From: Amborella trichopoda
Lineage: Eukaryota; Streptophyta; Magnoliopsida; Amborellales; Amborellaceae
DNA: 64,000 nt
Assembly: GCF_000471905.2 (NCBI RefSeq)
Contig: NW_006500010.1
Span: 1,101,733-1,165,732, forward strand
Direction of reading: 5' to 3'
Shown piece by piece: positions 23,651-36,670 of the stretch. Made by a program: the position numbers and the translations under genes. Every line of letters starts with the position of its first letter. The first letter of the stretch is position 1. The notes beneath the pieces are model-generated. The model searched no databases. It was not told where the DNA came from and worked only from the letters and a program-made list of their open reading frames with translations.

Positions 23651-23716
23651 ATGATGAAGTTACAGGGTGTTTATGGCAAGTGTAAAGAAATGGGTTGCCG
23701 CAAATCTGGTTTTTAA
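23651..23716 (+). promoter_or_regulatory. Candidate uORF 1 in ABHD17 leader
   Basis: ATG-ATG followed by 19 further sense codons and TAA, ending 12 bases before the main start. It counts as a uORF only if transcription begins upstream of 23651, which the gap hides. Confidence 0.4.
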
Positions 23717-23870
23717 TGAGAGAGAGAAATGGGGGGTGTTACTTCTTCTATTGCCGCCAAATTCGCCTTCTTCCCGCCAACTCCTGCAACTTACACCATA
23801 CCCCAAGATGAAATCAGTGGTAAACTCCTCATTCCAGAGCTACCCAGATGGGACAATGTCGAAGTCATGA
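23673..23870 (+). promoter_or_regulatory. Candidate uORF 2 overlapping the ABHD17 start
   Basis: This frame opens with ATGGCAAGTG at 23673 and reads through the main ATG in a different frame, closing at 23870. The context ATGGCA is favourable. If it lies in the mRNA it would compete with the main start. Confidence 0.4.
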
Positions 23871-26800
23871 AGCTCCATACCAGAAGAGGCCAGGAATTGG
23901 TGGCTGTCTATATAAGGAACCCAATGGCCAAGCTCACTCTTCTCTACTCTCATGGAAATGCAGCCGACTTGGGGATGATGTTTGAGCTTTTTCTCGAACT
24001 GAGTCTTCGACTTGGAGTCAATTTAATGGGGTAATCCACCTATATTAGATTCCTTCTTTTAAAGTGATGGAATTTATGTAGGTTTTCGTAACTCTGTATT
24101 TTGTTGGGTGAATTTTGTTCTTGTTTTTTGGTTATTTAAACCGGTTTTTATGATGCATATTTATTGGGTTTCTAGTTTTTTGTTCCTAACTTAATTTTGG
24201 GCTAATGTGTATTTGAATTTTGGTTGTATAACCTGTTGTTGATTTTGCGACTGTGTAACTGAGTTTTTCTTGCGTTTTAATTTAGTTTATTTGATTTTAT
24301 TTTTTTTATTCCACGATTTTGTACCGTATTGTTGGGTCCTCTGAATTTTCTCATTCTCCAATTATAAAATTGAGTTGTAGATTGATAAAGTTTTTAAACG
24401 TGGCCTCCGTATCGCAACGGTGAGTGAACTCCATTTCCGAGGCAGAGAATTTTGTCTGGTTCCAGCTTAAAGACCCCTATTGACTGGCCCTTGAATTCAT
24501 CGTCTAATATTTTTATGATTTATTCTTGTTGTTTTGAAAGCTCTTTTGGTTCAAGTTTTGGAAAATTATATAATAAGACCATTTACCTTTGCTACAAGCA
24601 AGTTAGAATCACCTTTGGTCATTGGATGTGAATTGGGCTGCTGGTGTCGTGCCATTAACCGGGGTCAAAGTCTAGAAATTTTTTTTGAAAACTTAGTCAC
24701 ACACTCTAAGCCATGTAATATCTGACTGTTAGGGATAATTGTGACCTCTTTATACGAAACATCAACGGTCTTATAGCATACAACCCCTTAAGTTTTTATA
24801 ATTTTAGCGGTGTCTATTGGATATTATTTCTGTGACTATCTATTTGAGAGACTGTAACTGAACTTAATGTTCTGTGAAGTAGTCCTGAACAAAAATTTGA
24901 TATCTGTTTGTGGATTCATAGAATGAAGTTTGAGTTGGACAATGCATATACTGTACTTTCATTAGGAAAGTTAGTGTCACTGTTTGAGTTAATGTAATGT
25001 AAATTTCTTTATCTTTTATATTATAAGAAGAAAAATAATTGCTTACCATGAAAGCAGCCTGGATAGTTCACTTTATTTTCTTCACATATTGGGCTTTGTT
25101 GTGATGTGACAGTATGGTCATTGTTGAGGTTGTATTTACATGCTATCCCCAGGTGATGTTTTGCTATTGCATCAGTTTCAAAGGCTAACCATTCTTAGTT
25201 TTCTTAATGTTTTTTAATTTTGACAATTTGTGGAATGATGATAATTGATATTCTTGCCTTAAAGAATGAATGTTCTTATTTTTACTATTCTCCTTTTTAC
25301 TCTCCTTTTCATTATATTTCTTTTATCTTTTATTTCACAAATGCATGCAGATAAATTTTCCTGCCGAGAATCTCCAAATTCTTGTACTCTTTTGTTATAT
25401 GTTTTGCACCTCATATTAACTCTACCTCTGTTTGTTGCGGCATATCCTTGGACAAGTCTAGAAAATAGAGAAAAGGAGTTAAACATTTGTTTCTCTTTTT
25501 ATTTCTTTTCTTTAAAGAAAATTCAGGTTGATTCACTAACGAATCTTACAAAGACCACTGACACTTTCTTCCTTTTTCTATACTGTGGATTCATGGTGAT
25601 GGGAACACACTCATATTCATATACAACTATAGTTGGAACATGCTTGAGGTTGAATCTTTTCCTAAATCATGATCAAGGACGTCCTTCAGCTTCCCTTTCT
25701 ATATCAAAGACAGAAGAGTAAGTGTGGCATGGAGTGATAAAAATGTGGGATCTGACATGCCCCAACATTTTTCAGAATAGTTACTTCCTACCCCCAAGAC
25801 TTGAATAAAATAAAATTCCCACACTAAGATATGTTAGGACCTCGGATTCTGTGTTAGATATCTAAATTCATATTGATGGAATTTGCATTTGCCATTATTG
25901 GCCTCGTTAACATATTTGAAGTTTTGCGTCACACATTTATCCCAGGATCCTACTTCTCAGAATGTCATAATGTTAAGGTTGGCTCCCTTTATCAGTTCGA
26001 ATGAGGATCTATATGTAGTGTTACTATTACCTGGGGATCCTTTGATCATTCATCAAGGAACCCAGTCTTTTTGTATAGAGGTAAACAGATGCTTAGTCTA
26101 TTTAGCCTGATTTCACATGTATGCATGATCCTCTCTTAAATGAAGATACTTGATCCCTCCAATCCCATCCACCACCATGATATGCTAAAAATGGGGTTTC
26201 CATGTACGATCATCTCATTTGGGATTGGGAATGGAACCTCCTATATTTGGGGTGCATGACCTTTCCCGTTCGAATGCCTCTATTAGGTCACGAGGGAGTT
26301 GGAGTAGCCAAACCCGTAATTACTTCCTGAGAGAATGTAAGGAGATGGCAGTGCATGGGAACGTGGCCTTAGGCTAGAAGTTAGGGCACTCACACAGTTG
26401 TGAATGAGATGTATTTTTGGAAAATGTGCATGCTATAGTAGGCAGCAATAAAGTTAACATCTAAGGGTACTCCATTAGGATAGATATTCTGCTCCACAAC
26501 TGATATATGAAGACAAATACCAGAGTTTAATCACTTGCAAAGCTACAATAGAATAACAATTAAGACCCATCTGGACGCACTTCATGAACAAAACGACATC
26601 TCAATTCTATGTTCTTCATGCACATGTGGAATGTTGTGTTATATGCTGATGTAATAGAGCTCATTTTGTGACTTGGAGGTCCCACACAGGAAACAATGGC
26701 TAGCCCTTATAAAATCTCCAGCTATAACAGTCTGTCCATGTTCTTTGACAAAAATTCTCATCTTTACTCTACGTAATTGTATCGATCTGTAAGTTCTTCT

Positions 26801-29800
26801 TTTAAGAATCATTAGATATAATCTCCAAAGATTCCATTCATTATGAACTGATTGTTTAGGGATCTCCAATGCTGCAGTATCTCTATATTATGTGGCAATG
26901 CTGCGCTATTTCTATCTATTTTATCTGGCAGAAACTGTTGGAGTAGGTCTCTCTAATGCTTATTTGATGCTCCATAGTTTTGCCCTCTAATAAATACTTC
27001 AGTCTTGACCTATAAGGTACATATCAATTTTGGTTAAATAACAAGAACTTGTGTTGCAGGTATGACTATTCGGGCTATGGGCAGTCTACTGGAAAGGTGT
27101 GACATTGATATCAACATGCTTATAAACATTATATGTGACATATGCAAATTTTTCTGTAGTAGTAACCTTTTTTGCTCTTTGGAATCTGACCCTGCTTCTG
27201 AATTTCATGTGACATAGCCCAGCGAGTGCAACACCTATGCAGATATCGAAGCAGCATATAACTGCCTCAAGGATCAGTATGGAATAAGAGATGAGGATTT
27301 AATCTTATATGGGCAGTCTGTTGGGAGTGGCCCAACTTTGGATCTGGCTTCACGCCTTCCTAATTTGCGAGCGGTGGTTTTACATAGCCCTATACTTTCT
27401 GGATTAAGAGTAATGTGCACAGTCAAGCGCAGTTACTGGTTTGATATATACAAGGTATGGTTGGACTGAAGTATTTCAGGCTTCTTTTTGCAAGTACTGC
27501 CCTTTCTGTGGGCAATGATTTAACCATTGGTCAGTTTCTCTATGTGCAGAACGTTGACAAAATTGGCTTAGTGAATTGTCCAGTTCTAGTTATACATGTA
27601 AGGATGACATACCTATTTCTCTATGACATTTGAAGTTTTGTTTTGTCTCACTAAATTGGTTTCTTCTTTTATGGGAATGCTACATTTCAGAACCAAATAC
27701 TCTAGTGTAACAAATCATTGTTTTTCGTAAAATTAGAACTGCATTATTATTTCTCGTCACCTAAACTATGTAATTTCAAGCAAAATTTCCCAAGATAGTT
27801 CGACTTCAAGCCTTTTGTCAGGGCACTTTCCAAGATGTTGTAACTATTATTAGTATCCCTAGTCTGGAGACTCATAAAAATTGTGAACTTAACTGGCATC
27901 ATATCTGCACGCCTCATAGTGGTCCTATCCTGATACTAATGTCAAAACCCTCAATTGGATTCTTATTGGAAAGAAAGACATATAACAGTAATCTGGATTC
28001 CTTAGGTATATAAAAAGAGATATTGTGTACATGAGCAGGTGGCATGTGAGATAAATTGCATTGCATGGATGATCTGCTCCTGATGTTCATGGACTGTGAA
28101 ATCACAACTCGTTGATTTGGGTCTAGATGTTTTCAAATATCAAGAGCCAGTATATTTCACAATCATGAGTTTAAGGTTTCACATTTTGCACGAAAGTAAT
28201 GATGCTGTTTGGTTCTTGATCTGAACAGTCTAATTTCAACTCTTTAACATTTTATATTCCCCAACTTGTCTTTATATGTTGTAGGATTGCGATCATCCTA
28301 TGAATCTCATTCACAAGTCTTTTAGCTCATAAATCTCACTAGATCTCATAGTAGCAAATTTGCAAGTGCAATAGTGTGTAATAGCAATGCATCTACATAA
28401 CAAACAAGCTAGAGCACGTCTCAAGTAGGCCTTAAGGAGACATCATCTTCGCTTCAAGCATGCATAGGTCCTCGTCTCGCGATTCATACTCTGACCACCT
28501 TCAAATTGAATGCTAAATAGCCATTCAATGTGTCTTGTAGTCATAAGTCTTGTGAAGATGTTCTGCAACCTGCAATACGGAGGAAACATATCGAAGTTAC
28601 AAAATCTGAAGGTCAACTTGATTAGTTTTCGAATGACATGTAAACTCACATGCAGTTTTGATAACACTAAATGCAAATAGTTTAATTTATTCCATTTGTT
28701 TGTTAAGACTTGTAATGATTTTGGTACTTATTAATGATGATGTTCTGATTGGGGTTGAGTAAACTACCATTCCTTTGCTCAAGAAGCTTCCTTAATTACA
28801 GTTATCATTTGGGGTATATCATTTATGAAGAAATTCTTGGATTTTGGATCTACAAATTCAGTAGCTGAGTTTTTCTTTGTGAATTTAACTCTTCCGTTGA
28901 CCAGCATGCTCAGCTGATCAGCTTAGGAGGGTTTAAAAAGATGAATGATTATATAGTACTTCTTATGTTCCCCCACATTCTTTATTTCTTCCTTTTTGTT
29001 TGGTAAGTTGGGCTCAAACCCAGAAACTCAAGACTTTAACAAGTTGACCCCATTGCAACAAAATGGGCAATCATGTTCACTTCCAACAGAGTGTCTATAT
29101 ACATTTTTCCATGCAGTCTAGTGTGCATGACTTTAACTAATTTTAGAAATTTCCCTGATGATAGTTCAAAAGATCCAAGTACTTAGATTCTGGAAGATCT
29201 TGATAGAATTTCCTTTGGCAAAGTGAGCAGGTAGATTCCAAAACAAATGACAGAGCTTCAGACAAGTAAACCATTGCATTAACCAAAATTCTACAATCTT
29301 TTTAATCAGGTGCCAAACTATTATCCACTTTACAAGATTATATGGATGTTCAGCATTGATTTCATGACATCTACAAGGGAAAAGACGTTCCACTCAAGTG
29401 GATCACAATATTACCTTGCTGAAATGGAGCGCAATGTGATATAGGATCACTGATCCAGAAACACTTATGATCTATAGCAGAACACTGGCCCCAGTGGCTG
29501 TTTTTGGACAAACAATGATGCCTGGTACTGCTCTTCTAGAGTTCTTGACTGGTGCAACCCTGGAAACCTTATCCATGTTGAGCTTTTATATGAAGAAAAA
29601 CAGAGAAAAATGTGTTCAGTTTATTTTGAGAAAACAAAGCAAGTAAAGAAAGAAATATAAGAGATGCGCAAGTGTTTATGATCTCCTTATTGCATTCACA
29701 TGGGCTTTCTAGTTCCTAATGCTTAATTCAAAATTTTGTTTCTGCATAATGGATCATTCTCAAATCCGAATCCATGATTAAAATCAATCTGCCAAAATAA

Positions 29801-30231
29801 TTTCTAATTGAACTTTGGTTCAATTTTTGCAGGGTACAGCAGATGAAGTTGTGGATTGGTCCCATGGGAAACAGCTTTGGGAGCTAAGCAAAAACAAATA
29901 CGACCCCCTGTGGATTGATGGGGGTGGGCACTGCAATCTTGAGATATACCCCGATTACATGCTCCATCTAAACAAGTTCATTTCAACTCTTGGAAAACAA
30001 AGATCCAGCTCAATGGAGCTAGTTAACCCAATCACCTTTAATTTCTCTAATGTCAAAGAGAAACCTGAGATTTCAAGGCATAGTTTTGATAGCCGTACAG
30101 AGAGATCACGGAGAAGCATAGGCCGAAGAGAGAAGCACAAGAGGCATGGGGAGCGACTCGAGAAGGCGAGGTCTAGTCTCGACCAATTGGGAAGAACCTT
30201 CCCCAAGTTAGAAATATGCAAAGAACTCTGA
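23729..30231 (+). CDS. ABHD17-type alpha/beta hydrolase
   Basis: Five exons with GT-AG introns join in frame: 23729-24030, 27060-27096, 27218-27454, 27550-27597 and 29833-30231, giving 340 aa. Visible marks are [12 protein letters not shown] near residues 70-81, [14 protein letters not shown] across exons 1-3, the nucleophile elbow [12 protein letters not shown] with Ser147, [12 protein letters not shown] with Asp212, and GGGHCNLE with His241. These form a full catalytic triad. Animal ABHD17 proteins are membrane-associated depalmitoylases. The plant substrate is unknown, and the N-terminal Cys cluster that anchors the animal proteins is absent here (MGGVTSS). The last exon adds a basic, Arg/Lys-rich tail rather than another domain. 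Intron 1 (3.0 kb) and intron 4 (2.2 kb) are long, and intron 1 holds a family-D MITE. The start is the first Met in frame before the conserved FFPPTPATY. Confidence 0.95.
24555..24790. mobile_element. Family-D MITE in ABHD17 intron 1
   Basis: It runs from 'ttatataataagaccatttacc' through 'ggtcattggatgtgaattgg' to 'gataattgtgacctctttatacg' and 'ggtcttatagcatacaa'. This is the layout of the elements at 9998 and 51760. The ends are roughly inverse. It sits wholly within the intron. Confidence 0.5.
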
Positions 30232-30600
30232 TCAGTTGTGCTTTCTGTGTTTCCTATGAAGCATTATCATCCCTTTGTGGGTTGATTGCTTGTGTGTGTG
30301 TGTGAGAGAGAGAGGGGTCTGTAAGGGTGGTGTACCATTGTTGCAAGGATCATGTACTTACTACAAAAGGTCGACTCTGTTGGTTTACCATTGTTGTAAT
30401 GGTAGTCTGTATTGATCTGGTCTCTAATTGTGGTGTTCCTTTGTTATGAGGATAGTGTGCCTCAATTGACTGGGTTATATGTACTGCAAGAAATTTGTTT
30501 ATGACTTGCTTGAGGGTGGAGTGAATCACCCTTAAATCCATGGAGATCAGGAGTTATAAAAATTTCTTTTCAAAATGTATGTTTTAAAATGTTAAATTCC
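30232..30600 (+). other. ABHD17 3' UTR region
   Basis: Sequence after the TGA has a (TG)n-(AG)n microsatellite at about 30288-30314. It also shows a twice-used phrase, 'accattgttgcaaggatcatgta' and 'accattgttgtaatggtagtctgt'. No clear AATAAA was found, so the cleavage site is not fixed. Confidence 0.45.
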
Positions 30601-31464
30601 TATTCATGTTTTGGCCATCCTTGGCTTCTGGATATGGAATAAGCCAAAGCACTGGATATGGAAAAAGCCAAAGCAATTCATGCAAAGGGAATTTTTGAAA
30701 ATATAATAATCTTGGATTTTTACAGGCATATCGGGTCTGGATCGTTTTTGGACCCTATCGGTTTGGATCTGGTTCAAGGTCGACCCAGACCCAACCCATT
30801 TACAGTGAGGTCGGTGTACACGCAAACCCTCATTAGCTTAATGAAAAAGAAAAAAGAAAAGATAAATAGCACCTCAGCATACATCATGTAACATTTTACA
30901 AACAAGTTTTTGTTGAAAAAAAAAAAAGATGATATCCTCTCTGAGGAGCATGTTCATTAACTTCCTCAAATATGACATTTATCTAGGAGCTTTGGGACTC
31001 CAAATTTTGTGGACGTGGTCCCTCAACCTAGTAAACTACCTCGAAGGTGAAATAACATTATATAGGGCTGGTAATGGACGGGGCAGTCCGGGCCCCTTGA
31101 AAGGTAGGGCTTAGGTCACAAACTGGCTCTAGAAAGGTAGGGCTTAGGTCACAAACTGTGGCTTGAGGGCTGGGCTAGGGCTAGGGCTAGTGCCAGCCTA
31201 GTTTGGCTCAACTTGGCCTTTTTTGTTTTTTCATTGTTTTTTCTTCATTTGCTTTTCGAACGACTCAGCCCGGCCCTATAGGGATAAGGGCTGGGCCAGG
31301 GCTGGCAAAACCCCTTATATCCCTAAATTATACATAGTCTATATATGCTCAATACAAAATAATGTCCTAAGGTTGAACATAGTCTATTCAATTTTTCATT
31401 TTTATAAATAAATACTCATTTAGTGCTTCTAAAGTAAATTGTAAAATTCACGAAAACGATTTAA
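30601..31464. other. Non-coding, GGGCTGG-rich repeat at 31070-31315
   Basis: No gene. At 31070-31315 the sequence is rich in GGGCTGG, AGGGCT and GGCCCT words. It repeats 'aggtagggcttaggtcacaaactg' twice (about 31103 and 31136), and 'agggct' several times in a row. Its start TAGGGCTGGTAATGGACGGG resembles hAT-type termini, but no matching inverse end was found. Confidence 0.4.
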
Positions 31465-31835
31465 AAAGGCCTAGGTCTTTACGGGAAAAGATAAAGCCTC
31501 ATCTCAATACTTGTCAAATAATGCAATTATGGCGTCATAAAACCTTCAAATCAATCATTTTAGTCTTAAGCACTATAGTTGTGAAAATAATAATAATAGG
31601 ATTATAGTATTTAAAAATAGTGTATATTGTAACATATATATAGATCAAACAATCCATTTTCAAGTGTTCATAGATTTGTGAGATCTATACCATTTTTTTA
31701 GTTTCAAATTTCATAGTTGGTGGTGAAAATTGATTTTGGAGCTATCATAGAGATTAATGATGCCCAAATTGTTTTCTAGAGGGGTTTTCGATGTGAGGCT
31801 TTACTCCTTTTTTTCATAAATCATAGGCCTTATAC
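31465..31835. mobile_element. Family-C MITE, copy 3
   Basis: The order of words is that of the other two copies: 'agcctcatctcaata', 'aaaatagtgtatattgtaac', 'aagtgttcatagatttgtgagatct', 'gaaaattgattttggagctatcat' and a final 'gtgaggctttact'. Confidence 0.6.
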
Positions 31836-32207
31836 TTGAAAAAAAAAAGTTTATACAAGGTTGTGAACTTCTTTATAGAAACAAGATTGCAGTAATTTAC
31901 ATTGTTAATTTTATTTGGACAGGGTAGATTTACCATTGTATTAAAAAACGTGTCACTTTTTTATACTTATCTTAAAAAGCATATCAAATATGCATTGTCC
32001 AGCTAAAATATACAGTGTATGAGATTGCAACTTTACTTATAGAAATAAGTTTGCAGCTTATACAAACCGCATCCAATTTTAAATAGAAAGATCTTCCAAA
32101 GTAACTTTTTGCCAAAAGGACTAAGTTTATAGTATGCTCGAGCTGTGGTACACACATTGAAAACAAGAGAGCATGCAATACACACAATATTAACAAGGAA
32201 AATTGCT

Positions 32208-32500
32208 TATTGCGGCAGGGACCGCATTTCTACATTTGCGATCCCTGAGGTATAAAGCATCCATCTTAAAGATGGATGCAAATAGGTGGTCCATCTAAAA
32301 ACAATTGAAACTAACGGTCTAAATGTTTTCTTCATAAAATTAATTCTTTTTTAAATTTGTTTGTTTTTTATATTCTTGATCTCCATGTTAGAGACTACAT
32401 TTCCTTAAAAATTAGGTAAAAAAATCCATCTCAAAAGTAGATTTTTAAGAGGTAGCTCATATCTACATGGACTCATAGAAATCATGTCCTTTCAAAAACT
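32208..32500. mobile_element. Family-B MITE, copy 2 (inverted)
   Basis: Starts GGAAAATTGCTTATTGCGGC and carries 'gaccgcatttctacatttgcg', 'gatggatgcaaataggtggtccatctaaaaac' and 'ctccatgttagagactaca'. It ends 'ctacatggactcatagaaatcatgtcc'. The orientation is opposite to the copies at 54896 and 59061. Confidence 0.7.
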
Positions 32501-32524
32501 CTTCCAATATTTGTACTTTTGTTG

Positions 32525-32860
32525 GAAGGAAATATTTATATAACATGTCAATCTTATATTATTGAAGTAAGGAGCACCTCAAGAATCCATTGGAAAAGGA
32601 TATTCTGATGTTAAAAACCCCAAAAATTGATCATATCGTCCTCGGATATATGGATATGAAAAAAAAAAATTCAAGTTCTAACACTTAATATTGTAACATA
32701 TTATCTGGACTATCTATTTTTTTAAAAAATAATAATTTATAGATCTCCTCAATTTACATCATTTTTTGAGTGTTAAATTTCATAATTAGAAATAACAATA
32801 GATTTTCATACCAAGATTTTTGTAGGAGCTTTACTTTGATTGTTTAAGGTTGATGATAAA
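32525..32860. mobile_element. Family-A MITE, divergent copy
   Basis: The segment has a 'ggaaatatttatataacatgtcaatcttatatt' start, 'gaagtaaggagcacctcaagaatcc', 'ttggaaaaggatattctgatg' and 'gatcatatcgtcctcgg'. The last of these is a worn inverse of the family core. The end lies near 'ttgattgtttaaggttg'. Confidence 0.55.
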
Positions 32861-33119
32861 ACGACCACATTAAGATACTACAATGAAGTTATGCATGGGA
32901 CTTGAATTGTTTCACGATTACATGCAAGAGGAAAGAATCTTTGTCGTATGTTTAAGGAATAACTTTTATTAGCTCGTAAAAGTAAGAGAACTTCGCACTA
33001 ATTTCCCTTGAAGTAATATTTTTATATGAATTTTTTCAAATTAAAATTTACATTTATTATTTTTTCTTTTTAAAAAATGTCCCACCTTCAAAATGTGTAG
33101 CTGACTACGTACCAAAGTT

Positions 33120-33410
33120 TTGAACAATGACTGTAGACCTCCATAATACAAGGGTCAAGGGTTACAAAGGTCAAGGGTTTTTACCGTGACTTTGGACCTC
33201 ATGACCCAAAGCGGATTGTTAAGAGTCCAAAGTTATTTTGACTTCACTTTGGATCTTGAAAGTAAAATTAATGCTTTATCAGCAAGGGTCTTAGGTTTAG
33301 ATTTTTAAGGTTCAAAACCAAGACTTCAAGTCTTAACATCTGACCTTAAGGTTCGAAACCAAGACTTCTAGTCTTAACATTTGACCTTAGGGTTCGAAGC
33401 TGGGGCATTT
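33120..33410. repeat. Short tandem repeats with AAGACTT palindromes
   Basis: A 42-base unit, 'aaggttcaaaaccaagacttcaagtc...', is present twice in tandem from about 33309, with a third partial start. Just upstream (33150-33180) GGTCAAGGGTT also recurs. Each unit contains a small palindrome of the type GACTT-A/T-AAGTC. Confidence 0.75.
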
Positions 33411-33739
33411 TGAAAAAAAAAAAAAGGGAAAAAAATGGAATTAACATGAAAAACAAAATTTCTAAAAGATACAAAAAAAACTAGAGGATTTTTGGCTCAG
33501 GGGGACTTAGGCATTTAAAATACTATTGTATTGATAATTGGGAAAATACTTTGAGGATGATGTATCAAGATATAAAAAATTATTTGCCAAAACCTCACAG
33601 ACTCTCGTGTGTAAGTTAATGCAATTTTGAATAGCAGCTTGATTGAGAAATATTAGTGTCATGCCTTAGTGTTAGAGGTATGCATGCATGTGTTTGCATG
33701 CTAAAAAGAGTGAGAATGCTAAAAAATTTAGGCCTTTAG

Positions 33740-35545
33740 CTATGTTGGTTGTAAAATGAAATGATATAGTGGAACATGAATTCAGTAGGAGTGTAGTCCC
33801 TCGTGGATCATACTAAACAAATAATGTTTGCAGATACCGGATTATGCTTAACGATCTAGGCCAGTCGGTTGGAAAAAACCCATGTTACTTGAGTATAAAT
33901 AACAAACCGAGAAGGGTTTTAATGGGTTAGCCCTTGATGAGGTCGGAGAATATGCCCGGATGAGTGAGTCGAGGGGCTGTGTGACCCTTGTGTGTGATGG
34001 TGGCCTACAGAGACGGGGGTCAAAACCTCATCCATATGCCATTACACGGCATCCATATCGATAGATCGTTCGGAAGCGTATGTATGTGCGAGAGATACCC
34101 CTATGCACCATAGGAGCTATGTTCGCATTAGGTCTAGGTGACCTTGACTAGTCTCTAAGGGATGACCTAAAATCCCATAGACTGGGATTGCAATCCATTG
34201 ACTCATTAGCCGGACTTTAGTGACCCGCTAATAAGTCCCTGCTTGGACTGTGGGTCATGAAAAACATTGGGTCGGTCTGATAAAGCAAATGTGGTTTGTA
34301 GTCCACAGTTGAAGGTAGAGTGCCCCATGATTGTTGATTCTTAAACTATATAGATTCTTTTCCCATCAAATTAATTTAATTGTATTTGTTTTATAATGAA
34401 AATTATTTTAAGATTATTATTTGAATTTTTATGAACCCCTGGATATTTTATTTATAATTTTTGGATTTATAAAATTAAAGATATTGATTTTACAATTGTT
34501 TAAATACTCAAATAATATTATAAAATCCTTTTATTAATTTTAAATATATAAAAATATCATAGGGGCCCATTGTGCACATGGGCCCGCCATATCTTTAGAA
34601 GGTAAGGCCCATAAGTGCCTCTCTTGGGTGGCATGCCCCACCTTTATTCTCTTTCCTATTTTTTGATTTTTTTGGTGATATGTCATGTGGCTATATGGTT
34701 GAAAAATCTTGACTAAATATTGACTTGATATATCTTTGAAAGATTTTGTGGAAAGATTGAATAGACTTGTGCTATTTTATGATGTACACAATATTTTGAT
34801 TAGATTTAATTTATTTAATTTCTATTGATGAGAAAATGGTTTAGGAAAGGGAGATAATGGTTCATGCACCTTCCATAATATTGATAACTCATCTATGGAA
34901 TGGATGGCTCAGATATCTCACCCCACAAGTCACCCTTGATTGACGGTCTATGTTCAATCTCACAAGAAGAGGCAAGCCAAAGAAAACCCTAAAAAATCGT
35001 AATCTTATTCAAAGCCTATAAAAATGGATTGTCTCTACCAAAAAATCTCTACACCTTATATTTCTATTTCTTTCTCTTAATAAAGTTTATCTCTCTCATG
35101 TTTGATCTATTTCTCCCACATTGTGAAAGAACATAAGGGTTTAAGTTGTAGAGTTCTTCTCTCTCCTATCTCTCAAATATGGATTTATGGCTAATGGTTT
35201 TAGGGTTTAGTAAAAAGAGAACCCATATCTCTCAAATTAGGTTGAAACTAGGTTGCTAACAGAATTCATCTGGGGTTTAAGTTTGTGATCAAAGGGGTTC
35301 ATGTTCCATTGATGTGGCTTGGCCGAAATTTGCTTTCCCGGTTCGAGATTGAAACTAAACCGTTGATCTCACGCTATCAAATGTTGGTGACTCGGTGTGG
35401 CGTGTAATAAGCCCGGTTGAGGTAATCTCCGGCACTCTTCCTTTTATTTTTTGTAATCTTATCTTTTATTCTCAAGCATAGTTATTTAAATGGCAACAAG
35501 TTGTTAAGATCTTGGTTTTATTGTTATGTTGATTTTATTTTGAAA
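33740..35545. other. Long unclassified block, possible LTR
   Basis: About 1.8 kb differs from the surrounding AT-rich MITE DNA: the first 600 bases are GC-richer and free of family A-F words. Further on come a TATA-like CCTATAAAAATGG (about 35016), an AATAAAG (about 35079), and a GC-richer end. This order, promoter then poly(A) signal, is what an LTR would show, but I saw no partner copy, primer-binding site or target duplication. It could equally be a degraded gene or an LTR remnant. Confidence 0.25.
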
Positions 35546-35635
35546 TTTACCTTATTATAATAGAGACCACTTGTAAGTGATCTTTTGCCAAAAGAAAAAA
35601 GTGAAGAAAAAAAAAAAAAAAAAATTGTATTCTTC

Positions 35636-35684
35636 GGTAAAAGATCACATAGGTCTTCGGTAAAAGATCACATAGGTCTTTCTT
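35636..35684. repeat. Two tandem 23-bp units
   Basis: TCTTCGGTAAAAGATCACAT plus AGG occurs twice in a row and is followed by a partial third start. Confidence 0.9.
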
Positions 35685-36670
35685 TCAAGCTACACCCCAC
35701 GGCTTATTTTATATAGGGCATTTTGGTTAGGAGGCTTGCCCTTATAATATACGACCTTATACTTAAAATTTATAGACATAATGGCGGACCAGAATTCGTA
35801 TACCCAATCTCAATTATTTTAAAAAAAGTTTTGACAATGATGATAATACTTCCTTAAAATTCATAGAAATTTAATAGTTGCACAAACCCCACGCTTGGAA
35901 TCGTACTTTTATTTATTTATTTCAAGACATTAAAGAATTTAATGGCCACAATTGTATAATGATAAGACCATATTTTAGTTGGTGATGTTGGAAAAGAAGG
36001 GGTGTCTTTAGTTAAATAATAAGGATTGTTTGTCCTCTGCACCAACATACTTTCAAGGAGAACATAGACATCAACCCTGAATTTGAGGGAAGACACATTC
36101 TATACTCTCTCAGTGTGTGTGTGTGTGCAAGTTTATATAAATTTAAGGTCCTTACTGTATAGAGTTAGCCGGTTAAACATAATAAATTACTGTGTACAAT
36201 GTAGTGTTTAAAAGCATTGACTCGCCAAAGTCCTAAGCTCGATTTGCCCAGACCGACTTTGGCGAGTTTTGATTCAAAACTGTATTTCTTTTTTAAAACA
36301 AAAATATAAGCTTTGTAGTGAGAATTAGGTCTAGTTTCGACACCATCCCTTCGCAGTCCTGAGTTGGCTCGGCAATTTGTTTAACACTCCTAACATATAC
36401 ACTGACTTAACCTCCATCCCCTTATAGAGAAAGGTTATGGATCTAGTATGATATTTTTCCTTTTTCTTTCGTACTTTCATTAGCTAACAAAATTAACGTA
36501 CAAGCTATTGTCTATACAAAATTCTCGGAAGACTTTACAAAACACCACATTTGTTTGAAACTTATCATGTCTGCACACATGCACAACGATAAATCTCTCT
36601 TCTCTCTCTCCAAAGTTCAAACCATATTTCTCAATAATTGGAAGTCCACAACTTATAGGAATTGATTTAG
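35685..36670. other. Non-coding AT-rich spacer
   Basis: No gene found. A short (TG)n run lies at about 36114-36127. Confidence 0.45.

Noticed and set aside
23072..23716. 214-codon plus-strand frame
   Set aside because: It consists of GA-repeat Arg/Glu codons and N. It is not a gene.
25266..25721. 151-codon frame in ABHD17 intron 1
   Set aside because: It is Phe/Leu-rich and lies wholly within an intron whose flanking exons join cleanly.
31070..31315. hAT-like element starting TAGGGCTGGTAATGG
   Set aside because: No inverse end or target duplication was found, so only a GC-rich repeat is reported.
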